A DNA stretch of 11,118 bases from Methanobacteriota archaeon. GTDB taxonomy: Archaea > Thermoplasmatota > Poseidoniia > Poseidoniales > Poseidoniaceae. How positions within the stretch are numbered: position 1 is the first letter of the stretch; every line of letters begins with the position of its first letter. This document shows, in pieces, positions 1 through 5,530 of the stretch. A model generated the notes under the pieces. The model did no database searches, was not told the origin of the DNA, and was given only the letters and a program-made list of their open reading frames with translations. A program made the position numbers and the translations under genes. The DNA lies in assembly GCA_002702945.1 (NCBI GenBank), contig PADF01000023.1:2899-14016 (forward strand), given 5' to 3'.

Positions 1-318
1 GATTTTCATATCGACACCCTAGCAGATGAGCAGGTGATGAGCGATTTGACTTGGGACGTTGAAGTATCCAATGCCCTAATGGTCGGAGGAGGAATTTCAA
101 AGCACCATGTAATCTGGTGGAACCAATATAGAGGCGGACTAGATTCTGCAGTTTACATAACTACTGCACCAGAACACGATGGAAGTCTTTCTGGAGCACG
201 ACTTAGAGAAGCAATTTCATGGGGTAAAATGCGCCCAGAAGCACCGAATATTTGTGTAGAAGGAGATGCTAGTGTATTGCTTCCATTGATTGGCTGTGAT
301 TTATTTGGAGGAAACTAA
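1..318 (+). CDS. dys: Deoxyhypusine synthase, C-terminal part (5' truncated by the window)
   Basis: This enzyme transfers the aminobutyl group of spermidine, using NAD, to a lysine of initiation factor aIF5A, the first step of hypusine formation in the cytoplasm. The reading frame is open from base 1, so the start lies outside the window; the in-frame GTG at 34 is internal. The visible 105 residues match the family's C-terminal third: a VGGGISKHH stretch (codons from 82), then YITTAPEHDGSLSGARLREA, then SWGK, whose lysine (codon 226-228) corresponds to the catalytic lysine that forms the enzyme-substrate imine. A conserved EGDASVLLPLI segment follows near the end. The stop at 316-318 lies one base before the lipoprotein start at 320, so the two genes are probably co-transcribed, although no functional link is evident. 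Family assignment is secure; the N-terminal NAD-binding part cannot be judged. Confidence 0.93.
   Translation, partial: DFHIDTLADEQVMSDLTWDVEVSNALMVGGGISKHHVIWWNQYRGGLDSAVYITTAPEHDGSLSGARLREAISWGKMRPEAPNICVEGDASVLLPLIGCDLFGGN
307..311 (+). promoter_or_regulatory. Shine-Dalgarno GGAGG that sets the lipoprotein start
   Basis: GGAGG lies eight bases before ATG 320, inside the last codons of the deoxyhypusine synthase gene. It favours 320 over the in-frame ATG at 290, which would put ten extra residues in front of an otherwise well-formed lipoprotein signal peptide. Confidence 0.75.
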
Positions 319-319
319 A

Positions 320-1762
320 ATGAGAAAAAAACGAAATGCAACTTTTATGATTTTAATTATGACATTAATGTCATTATCAGGATGTTTTGGAGAAGAAGAA
401 GTTGAAGTTATTGAACAGACTTCTGGATTATATGACTTCAAAGATATGCTTGATGACAGAACCTGGTACCATTACCCTGGAGGAATCAATGCAATGAATA
501 ACACCACTGCACTAGGTGGTGACAATATCCCTTACTACTCTAGTTCATCATATTACAGCATAGGTATGTCCACTTTCGAACCAACTATGGGAATTACTTC
601 TACTGGCAACCTATACATCACAAGCTGGGGAAATGGTAATGCTGGCTCAACTGCAATTGTACAATGTAGCAATATGGTTGAAATGACCTCAATAAGCGAT
701 TATAGTTGTCAAGATGTTTATGGAGCATTTCCACCTGTTGCCAATTCTAACGATCCATATGTATATGTTGACCCTTGGACTGATCGAATTATGAAATTCG
801 ACATGCATGCTCTTGGAGGAATGACCGTCGAATGGTCTGATGATGAAGGTGCTTCATGGACTGGCCCATCAATAGCGACGGGGTATTCGGTTCAAGACCA
901 CCAAACAATCGCATCATCTCCATATGGAGGTCTTTTACATGAAACTCTGTGGGTATTCTGCATTAATGGTAATGCTCCAATGCCGCTCTGTGCTGCAAGT
1001 CAAGATGGTGGATTTACATGGGGCCCAGAGTTACCCGGTGGACCTGTAGACTGTCAAAGCGGAGGACTATCAGCGCACATAATTGGAGCGGAGAATGGAA
1101 ACTTTTACCGTGGACAAATAGGGTGTAACGGTGAAGGTTATTCGATGTATAAAACGGATGATGGAGCATTAACTTGGACTGAACATGTATTGCCTACTGA
1201 GCAATCAGGTACAGCTGATACATGGAACGCTGAAGAAGCTCAGGTTGATACTGATACCCAAAGTAATGTCTATGCAATGTGGATGGGGTATGATAACCTC
1301 CCGTACTTTTCATACTCAACTGATGATGCTGCAACTTGGTCCGATGCAGTAATGATTGCCCCAAGTCACATTGAAGGAACTGGATTTCCAGTTGTCATCG
1401 CTGGCGACCCTGGTAGAGTAGCATTTGGATACATTGGAGAAGACGGTGATGGTTTGTGGAATGGTTATATTTCGGTTATGACTGATGCCTTTAATGAAAC
1501 CCCATTGATAACTACTGTTCAAGTCAATGCACATGATGATCCATTGGATAATGCAAGCCCTACGTGCGGATACGAGAGATGCGGCGGATTTGGTGATTTT
1601 ATTGATATGCAAATTGATGCCTATGGAAGACCCTGGATAGCTCTTTCACACAACCCTAATGGAGACACTGGTATCTTTGGAACATTCACCAACGGCCCTA
1701 CGCTATTTGGAAATCTAACCAGTCTAACTGAAATTCCTGAAGGTGGACCTCAAACACTTTGA
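320..1762 (+). CDS. Secreted lipoprotein with BNR/Asp-box repeats, probable beta-propeller
   Basis: A 480-residue predicted exported lipoprotein of unknown substrate. The N-terminus MRKKRNATF is basic, followed by a hydrophobic stretch and a lipobox LSGC (residues 19-22), so Cys22 should be lipidated and the protein anchored outside the cytoplasmic membrane; an acidic stretch EEEVEVIE follows. Four Asp-box-like motifs are visible: SDDEGASW (173-180), SQDGGFTW (227-234), TDDGALTW (279-286) and STDDAATW (333-340). Their last tryptophans are 54, 52 and 54 residues apart, the regular spacing expected of propeller blades (sialidase/BNR fold). Several extracytoplasmic cysteines could form disulfides. 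I see no FRIP-type motif of true sialidases, so enzymatic activity is not supported; binding of glycans or other polymers is an inference. The stop lies five bases from the stop of the convergent minus-strand gene. Identity as a lipoprotein with Asp-box repeats is strong; function is unknown. Confidence 0.88.
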   Translation: MRKKRNATFMILIMTLMSLSGCFGEEEVEVIEQTSGLYDFKDMLDDRTWYHYPGGINAMNNTTALGGDNIPYYSSSSYYSIGMSTFEPTMGITSTGNLYITSWGNGNAGSTAIVQCSNMVEMTSISDYSCQDVYGAFPPVANSNDPYVYVDPWTDRIMKFDMHALGGMTVEWSDDEGASWTGPSIATGYSVQDHQTIASSPYGGLLHETLWVFCINGNAPMPLCAASQDGGFTWGPELPGGPVDCQSGGLSAHIIGAENGNFYRGQIGCNGEGYSMYKTDDGALTWTEHVLPTEQSGTADTWNAEEAQVDTDTQSNVYAMWMGYDNLPYFSYSTDDAATWSDAVMIAPSHIEGTGFPVVIAGDPGRVAFGYIGEDGDGLWNGYISVMTDAFNETPLITTVQVNAHDDPLDNASPTCGYERCGGFGDFIDMQIDAYGRPWIALSHNPNGDTGIFGTFTNGPTLFGNLTSLTEIPEGGPQTL

Positions 1763-1767
1763 ATTGA

Positions 1768-2607
1768 TTATTTCAATTTTCCAATTAGAAAATACATCAA
1801 TGCAGTTCTAATTGGAGTTGTTGGCCTCCAGCCTTCAAACCCACTATCGATTAATGCCCTATGCAGCCCTTCCAATTTTGGACGGTTGTCTTCGATAACC
1901 TCGCCCTTAGTCATTAATTCAATATTAGGAGTACTTGGAGTCGTAAGATTTTCAGTGGAAAAATTTCCTGTCTGTCCAGCCATAGTTCGGTTGTAGAGGA
2001 CTTCCAACTCTTGATAGATTTGTACCTGGCTCCAGCCTCTTCGGCCAGATATATCTAATGACTTTGGAGTTGGTTTGTCACCGATTAGTAATCTTGAAAG
2101 GGCATCTGCAACATCTAATTCAGCTACTAAATACTTAGGAGTAAGAACGTCAACTATCTTTTCCCCACTAGATAAAGAAGCCAATATACTATTCAAAAAT
2201 TGATTTTCCCACGGCTTTACAGAATCGGTTGGAATCATATCATGCACGATAATATGGCTGTCAATCTCGCTGGTATCGACTTCAACTGATCCTAGACTAG
2301 GAGTTACCAATATCACTTCAGCACCATCGATTCCAATACCCAATTCTGAGTCATCATAGATACTAGTGTAATCTTGGAAACCAATAAGAACAACTCTATG
2401 TCCTTGATTAATTTTACAATCCTCACTTATCGAAAGGCATGATTTGGAAAATTCGAGTTCTGTTGAAAACACTTTGTTCGCTTTTTCAAAATCAGATCTG
2501 CCGAGTACGATTTCTACCTCTTCCCTAAGTAAGCGTTGAATAATGGAGTTCCCAAGTGAACCCAATTGCCCACGTAAGTGGATTACTGGAAAATCCTCCA
2601 TGTGCAT
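1768..2607 (-). CDS. Degenerate NAD-dependent epimerase/SDR-like protein
   Basis: A 279-residue protein read leftward from ATG 2607 (a second in-frame ATG at 2603 gives 277 residues; no clear Shine-Dalgarno separates them). It resembles an extended short-chain dehydrogenase: GQLGSLG (13-19) sits where the Rossmann glycine motif GxxGxxG belongs and is followed by an SIIQRLL helix; RVVLIGFQDY (71-80) could be a central strand; VAELDVADALSRLLIG (161-176) resembles the segment that follows the active site in epimerases; LDISGRRGWSQVQIYQEL (184-201) resembles the late substrate-binding region; GWRPTTPIRTAL (259-270) resembles the family's C-terminal GW.P.T.-type motif. I do not see the catalytic YxxxK pair, so it may bind a nucleotide or nucleotide-sugar without catalysing SDR chemistry. 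Its gene converges on the lipoprotein gene and starts at the AT-rich intergenic region. Fold assignment is an inference; the biological role is unknown. Confidence 0.6.
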   Translation of the reverse strand: MHMEDFPVIHLRGQLGSLGNSIIQRLLREEVEIVLGRSDFEKANKVFSTELEFSKSCLSISEDCKINQGHRVVLIGFQDYTSIYDDSELGIGIDGAEVILVTPSLGSVEVDTSEIDSHIIVHDMIPTDSVKPWENQFLNSILASLSSGEKIVDVLTPKYLVAELDVADALSRLLIGDKPTPKSLDISGRRGWSQVQIYQELEVLYNRTMAGQTGNFSTENLTTPSTPNIELMTKGEVIEDNRPKLEGLHRALIDSGFEGWRPTTPIRTALMYFLIGKLK

Positions 2608-2842
2608 GCTAAAAGGTTCACACTGTTAATTGATACCATAGAATAAGATTCATCACTAATAATTAAAGTTAGAAATTAGTATTTTCAATTGAAAAAAGAA
2701 AAAATTACAACTTTTTGCAAACAAAGATGCTAGTGAAATATGTCAATTATAAGCAATTGAATAATCAATAAATTTTGAGAAATTTTTTTATTCTGGAGGA
2801 TAAATTTAGATATTTATTTATTTAACTCATATTGGAAATAAG

Positions 2843-2912
2843 ATTATACGACATATCAAAAATCGATTTTTTTATCGTATTTTCAATTGAACTAGTATTA
2901 ATTATACGACAT
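2843..2912. repeat. Direct and inverted repeats around ATACGA, candidate operator
   Basis: A 12-base direct repeat ATTATACGACAT occurs at 2843-2854 and 2901-2912. Between them lies the inverted core TCGTAT (2875-2880), and a perfect palindrome AAAAATCGATTTTT (2858-2871). The ATACGA, TCGTAT and ATACGA cores start at 2846, 2875 and 2904, exactly 29 bases apart with alternating orientation. The cluster lies 20-90 bases upstream of the probable TATA box of the PRC-barrel gene, which suits an operator or activator site. That role is inference; no cognate regulator is identified. Confidence 0.5.
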
Positions 2913-2932
2913 TTTCAATTGGATTTCGACTA

Positions 2933-2940
2933 TTTTTATA
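2933..2940 (+). promoter_or_regulatory. Probable TATA box for the PRC-barrel gene
   Basis: TTTTTATA at 2933-2940 is a fair archaeal TATA-like box. Transcription would start about 25 bases downstream, near 2962-2966, giving a leader of about 45 bases that includes the CCGG hairpin and the AAGGAG ribosome-binding site. A second candidate, AGTATAAG at 2946-2953, cannot be excluded. Confidence 0.4.
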
Positions 2941-2995
2941 CAAAGAGTATAAGACCCCCCACGACCGAGGACTGTTTAACCGGAAGAGCCGGAAC

Positions 2996-3001
2996 AAGGA
3001 G
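2996..3001 (+). promoter_or_regulatory. Shine-Dalgarno AAGGAG that sets the PRC-barrel start
   Basis: AAGGAG ends nine bases before ATG 3011 but directly abuts the in-frame ATG at 3002, where a ribosome could not use it. This selects 3011 as the start, giving MPNEKYDIQELL as the N-terminus. Confidence 0.7.
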
Positions 3002-3010
3002 ATGGGAAAA

Positions 3011-3595
3011 ATGCCAAACGAAAAATACGACATCCAGGAGTTACTCCAAAGAGATGTATATGTGAATGATAAGAAAGTAGGAACGATAGTGGGTGAAAGA
3101 CATCATCCAAATGAAGCTAGAGTGCGATCTATGCGCATACAAGTTGAAACAGATGTTGCTGACGAATATATGAGAAAGCCAGCAGAATTAGCGCCTTTAC
3201 CTAAGGAACTAGTTCACAGCATCAGGAATGATGGGACAGTAAAACTATCAAAATCTATGCGAGAACTACAGAGAAGATGGAGAAATACTGTACGTATCGA
3301 TGAAAAACTATACGCACCAGATGAGATGCTAGATAGAGCAGTACTAGATAACCAAGGAAGAGAAATTGGAGTAATAACCAAATTATTCAAAGTGAAGAGA
3401 ACATACAAAGGAGTTATTGTTCAAACACGACTTGGAGTACAGAAAGATTTCGAGATCGAAGAAAATATTAGAATTCCAATTACAGCCTTTTCTAGAACTA
3501 GAGAGCGCTTAGATGAAGTAGTACTCTCTAGAACATTTGAAAGAGTACTTCAGTTGCCTTCATACATTACTATTAATGAAATGCCTGAAGAGTGA
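3011..3595 (+). CDS. Protein with two tandem PRC-barrel domains
   Basis: A 194-residue, soluble, charged protein without signal peptide or membrane segment. The first PRC-barrel-like unit starts at LLQRDVYVNDKKVGTIVGE (11-29). A basic helical linker with RELQRRWRNTVRIDE (84-98) leads to the second unit, where EMLDRAVLDNQGREIGVITK (105-124) is the typical PRC-barrel beta hairpin and KGVIVQTRLGVQKDFEIEE (133-151) the later strands. PRC-barrels in bacteria occur in RimM and photosynthetic reaction centre H subunits; in archaea, small PRC-barrel proteins (CdpB family) act with FtsZ at the division site. CdpB proteins are usually single-domain and work as pairs, so a covalent tandem could be a fused equivalent, but that is inference. 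RNA-related roles are equally possible given the adjacent tRNA gene. The upstream region carries a probable TATA box and a repeat cluster. Confidence 0.75.
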   Translation: MPNEKYDIQELLQRDVYVNDKKVGTIVGERHHPNEARVRSMRIQVETDVADEYMRKPAELAPLPKELVHSIRNDGTVKLSKSMRELQRRWRNTVRIDEKLYAPDEMLDRAVLDNQGREIGVITKLFKVKRTYKGVIVQTRLGVQKDFEIEENIRIPITAFSRTRERLDEVVLSRTFERVLQLPSYITINEMPEE

Positions 3596-3616
3596 TTAGA
3601 AAATCTAAGATTTGAC

Positions 3617-3646
3617 GAGTGATTTATTCCGTCACTCTTATGACGG
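3617..3646 (+). promoter_or_regulatory. Two overlapping, mutually exclusive hairpins before tRNA-Ile
   Basis: GAGTGA (3617-3622) can pair perfectly with TCACTC (3632-3637), loop nine bases. CCGTCA (3629-3634) can pair perfectly with TGACGG (3641-3646), loop six bases. Both stems need TCA at 3632-3634, so only one can form at a time. No T-run follows, so an ordinary terminator is unlikely. The element lies 21 bases after the PRC-barrel stop and ends 26 bases before the tRNA. It could be a processing or attenuation signal, or a DNA operator; the role is unproven. Confidence 0.45.
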
Positions 3647-3672
3647 GGAGGTTAGTCGGCGAGATTACCCTT

Positions 3673-3749
3673 GCGCGGGTAGCTTAGTCGGTTGGAGCAC
3701 CCGGCTGATAACCGGGAGGTCGCAGGTTCAAGTCCTGCCTCGCGCACCA
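3673..3749 (+). tRNA. trnI: tRNA-Ile (anticodon GAT), CCA encoded
   Basis: A full cloverleaf can be folded. Acceptor GCGCGGG (3673-3679) pairs with CTCGCGC (3739-3745), with one G-U pair; the D arm contains GCTT...GAGC; the anticodon stem CCCGG/CCGGG (3700-3704, 3712-3716) closes a loop CTGATAA with anticodon GAT at 3707-3709, reading AUC and AUU isoleucine codons; the T arm is GCAGG-TTCAAGT-CCTGC. The discriminator base is A (3746) and the gene itself encodes the 3' CCA (3747-3749). There is no intron. No good TATA box lies at the usual distance upstream, so it may be processed from a longer transcript that includes the PRC-barrel gene or starts near 3650. Confidence 0.97.
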
Positions 3750-3783
3750 AATTCTAATTTTTACACGCAAAGAACATGAATGT

Positions 3784-3798
3784 CCACCCCGAGGGTGG
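3784..3798 (+). promoter_or_regulatory. Stable GC-rich hairpin just before prs
   Basis: CCACCC (3784-3789) and GGGTGG (3793-3798) form a perfect six-pair stem with a three-base CGA loop. It lies 35 bases after the tRNA and ends 15 bases before ATG 3814, next to the G-rich ribosome-binding region GAGGGGAT (3803-3810). It could end or process the tRNA transcript, or modulate prs translation. There is no T-run after it, so a classical terminator is less likely. Confidence 0.45.
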
Positions 3799-3813
3799 GT
3801 CAGAGGGGATAAC

Positions 3814-4761
3814 ATGGTTGTACTGTCAGGCAGTAATTCAAGACCCCTTGCAGAACAACTTGCTCAGTCACTAAATTGGCAGCATCACTCGCTTGAAACT
3901 AGACGTTTTCCCGATACTGAAGGATACATTAGAGTGCCAAGTGAAGTTATTGAAGCTGTGAGGAAAGAACCTGTAGTCTTAGTTTCAAACACTTTCCCCG
4001 ACTCTGGCATTATTGAAACTATGTTGATGTTGGAAGCGATTAATGACGTAAGATCTGGGAAAATGGAGAATTTAAAGAATATTGGTCCGCAAGAGATGGA
4101 GAACGTAGGCCCAGGAATTTTACTAGCAATCCCATACTTTGGATACTCAAGACAGGATAAGAGATTTAATCCTGGTGAAGCAATTTCTGCTAGAGCAATT
4201 GCTAATCTTCTCGCCTCTAGGTGTGATGGTCTAATCGTTTTTGATATTCATGAACCTAAAGTGCTGAAAGATTTATCTGTACCTGTCGCGTTTACTTCCG
4301 CCATGCCTGAACTAGCATTACATCTACGAAAGGAGGTGAATCCGGATTTTATCTTATCACCAGACAAAGGAGCGATTGAAAGGGCATCTGAGGTTGCAAA
4401 ACTAATCGATTGTCAATTTTCATATTTGGAAAAAACTCGAATTGACGCCCATACAATCATTCACAAAGCAAAAGATCTAGATGTCGATGGGAAAATTGTA
4501 GCAATAGTGGATGATATGATTGCAACTGGAGGTACTATTTGCCGTGCAGCAGATGCATTAAGGAGCCAAGGTGCAGTAGAAGTTCATGCTGCTTGTTCAC
4601 ATGGATTATTTACTGGTGGAGCAATTGCTCGACTGGTTAGATATGTCGATGGAGTTCACTCAACTAGTTCACTTCCAAACCCTCGCGATATCATCTCCGG
4701 CGGCCCCGCACTCGCAAGAGGGGTAAACGAGTTGTTTGAGAGACTCGAGTGGAATTCATAG
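3814..4761 (+). CDS. prs: Ribose-phosphate pyrophosphokinase (PRPP synthetase)
   Basis: This cytoplasmic enzyme transfers pyrophosphate from ATP to ribose 5-phosphate, making PRPP for nucleotide, histidine and tryptophan synthesis. The 315 residues contain the family landmarks in order: RRFPDTEGYIRV (30-41), IPYFGYSRQDKRF (106-118) at the ATP site, FDIHEPK (143-149) in the metal/ATP region, LSPDKGAIERA (181-191), the flexible-loop basic pair in EKTR (206-209), and the PRPP-binding loop IVDDMIATGGT (231-241). The start ATG 3814 follows a G-rich ribosome-binding region at 3803-3810. About 16 extra residues with an ENLKNIGP / MENVGPG echo (85-101) sit between the helix after IETMLMLEAI and the IPYFGY strand, where typical family members have only a short turn. 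This makes it somewhat longer than compact archaeal versions. Function is secure; the insert's role is unknown. Confidence 0.95.
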   Translation: MVVLSGSNSRPLAEQLAQSLNWQHHSLETRRFPDTEGYIRVPSEVIEAVRKEPVVLVSNTFPDSGIIETMLMLEAINDVRSGKMENLKNIGPQEMENVGPGILLAIPYFGYSRQDKRFNPGEAISARAIANLLASRCDGLIVFDIHEPKVLKDLSVPVAFTSAMPELALHLRKEVNPDFILSPDKGAIERASEVAKLIDCQFSYLEKTRIDAHTIIHKAKDLDVDGKIVAIVDDMIATGGTICRAADALRSQGAVEVHAACSHGLFTGGAIARLVRYVDGVHSTSSLPNPRDIISGGPALARGVNELFERLEWNS

Positions 4762-4798
4762 CCTCGCAGTAAGTCTTTTAAGGTCATATTTATCAACT

Positions 4799-4812
4799 AA
4801 AAAGGGGTTTTT
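4799..4812 (+). terminator. Probable terminator after prs (A5-G4-T5 with T-runs)
   Basis: AAAAAGGGGTTTTT at 4799-4812 can form a weak A-T stem, ends in a T-run and is followed by another run, GTTTTTC, at 4830-4836. Archaeal termination usually occurs at such oligo-T stretches. It separates prs from the ribosomal-protein operon. Confidence 0.45.
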
Positions 4813-4847
4813 CTAAACAAATTCACATCTGTTTTTCTTCCGTCGCG

Positions 4848-4855
4848 TTTATATT
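4848..4855 (+). promoter_or_regulatory. Probable TATA box of the rpl7ae operon
   Basis: TTTATATT is the best TATA-like box ahead of the operon. A start about 25 bases downstream (near 4876-4880) would lie after the in-frame ATG at 4871, which supports translation from ATG 4907 with a leader of roughly 30 bases. Confidence 0.55.
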
Positions 4856-4893
4856 GTTGAGGTTGTGCGCATGGTTGCCTTTAACATGAGGAT

Positions 4894-4897
4894 GGAG
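4894..4897 (+). promoter_or_regulatory. Shine-Dalgarno GGAG that sets the L7Ae start
   Basis: GGAG ends nine bases before ATG 4907. Together with the TATA box at 4848 and the usual family N-terminus (MxVxVRFETP), it rejects the longer in-frame starts at 4865 and 4871. Confidence 0.7.
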
Positions 4898-4906
4898 AGT
4901 ATTCCG

Positions 4907-5278
4907 ATGAGTGTACACGTGCGATTTGAAACCCCAACAGAAGTATCAGACAAAATATATGAGATGATTCAAGCCAATTCCAATGGAAGAATCAAGAAAG
5001 GAAGTAACGAAGTAACCAAGACTGCTGAACGAGGCACTGCCCAGTTCATTGTCTTGGCTGAGGATGTTAATCCTCCAGAACTTCTTGCCCATATTCCTTT
5101 GATTTGTGAAGAAAAAGGAATTCCTTATGGATATGTTCCCTCCCAAGAATATCTCGCTTCTGAAGCTGGATTACCTAAGGGTGTCAAAACTGCATCAATT
5201 GCAGTTATGGAAATAAACAAAGGTGCTCAAGAGAAATTCAATGAAGTTGTTGAAATTATCAACGGGCTAAAGGCTTGA
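4907..5278 (+). CDS. rpl7ae: Ribosomal protein L7Ae (eL8), kink-turn binding
   Basis: The 123-residue product binds kink-turn RNA. In archaea it is a large-subunit protein and also a core component of C/D and H/ACA guide RNPs and of RNase P. The N-terminus [18 protein letters not shown] matches the family; the RNA-contact region [16 protein letters not shown] (28-43) is intact; [20 protein letters not shown] (51-70) and [12 protein letters not shown] (72-83) are the conserved core. Length is normal for the family. It is the first gene of the run rpl7ae-rps28e-rpl24e-ndk-infB, an arrangement known from many Euryarchaeota; the next gene begins 22 bases after its stop. Archaeal L7Ae is known to repress its own mRNA through a leader kink-turn in some species; the short leader here has purine-rich GAGGATGGAGAG but I cannot show a convincing kink-turn by eye. 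Confidence 0.96.
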   Translation: MSVHVRFETPTEVSDKIYEMIQANSNGRIKKGSNEVTKTAERGTAQFIVLAEDVNPPELLAHIPLICEEKGIPYGYVPSQEYLASEAGLPKGVKTASIAVMEINKGAQEKFNEVVEIINGLKA

Positions 5279-5300
5279 ACCTATTTCGGAGTTGAATAAT

Positions 5301-5525
5301 ATGAGCGAAGATCTCGGTGGATGGCCAGCAGAAGTTGTTGAAATTGTTGGAAGAACTGGTATGACTGGTGAGGCAACACAAGTTAAAGTGCGTGTTAATG
5401 ACGCACCTAACCCTCGTGACGTAGGTCGAATTATTACTCGTAACGTACTTGGACCAATTAGAATTGGTGATATACTAATGCTCAAGGATACTGGCCGTGA
5501 AGCCCGTAAGTTGAATGCAAGGTGA
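5301..5525 (+). CDS. rps28e: Ribosomal protein S28e (eS28)
   Basis: A 74-residue small-subunit protein with an OB-like barrel that sits near the mRNA exit/E-site region of archaeal and eukaryotic ribosomes. The signature [13 protein letters not shown] (47-59) and the C-terminal GREARKL are present; [20 protein letters not shown] (12-31) is the family's first barrel half. GGAG at 5288-5291 lies nine bases before ATG 5301, which rejects the in-frame TTG at 5292. Its last codons overlap the ribosome-binding site of rpl24e (AAGGTGAT, 5519-5526), so the two genes are probably translationally coupled. Nothing is missing compared with other archaeal S28e proteins. Confidence 0.95.
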   Translation: MSEDLGGWPAEVVEIVGRTGMTGEATQVKVRVNDAPNPRDVGRIITRNVLGPIRIGDILMLKDTGREARKLNAR

Positions 5526-5530
5526 TAGAT

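Larger units (their letters stand above)
2608..3010. other. AT-rich 0.4-kb intergenic region between divergent genes
   Basis: This non-coding stretch separates the minus-strand SDR-like gene from the plus-strand PRC-barrel gene, so it should hold both promoters. It is much richer in A and T than the flanking genes. It contains four CAATTG palindromes (2686, 2754, 2884, 2916), three copies of ATTTTCAATTG (2681-2691, 2879-2889, 2911-2921) and the repeats at 2843-2912. A T-rich run lies near 2779-2789. No convincing gene is present; the plus-strand frame open from 2832 has no family resemblance and runs into the PRC-barrel gene in another frame. A leader hairpin CCGG-AAGAG-CCGG (2980-2992) lies just before the PRC-barrel ribosome-binding site. 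Confidence 0.7.

Noticed and set aside
320..1762. Active sialidase
   Set aside because: Asp boxes are present but no FRIP-like motif or arginine triad can be recognised, so only the fold is claimed.
2608..3010. Replication origin in the AT-rich intergenic region
   Set aside because: No Cdc6/Orc1 gene is adjacent and I see no origin-recognition-box-like G-rich repeats; AT richness and short repeats alone do not support an origin.
2832..3065. Plus-strand open frame of 77 codons before the PRC-barrel gene
   Set aside because: It is AT-driven, resembles no family, has no ribosome-binding site and overlaps the well-supported PRC-barrel start in another frame.
3596..3672. CRISPR or mobile-element footprint near the tRNA gene
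   Set aside because: There is no spaced repeat array, no integrase or transposase, and no attachment-site-like copy of the tRNA 3' end in the window.
4865..4906. Upstream-extended L7Ae start at 4865 or 4871
   Set aside because: These lie at or before the predicted transcription start and lack a ribosome-binding site, and the added residues do not match the family N-terminus.
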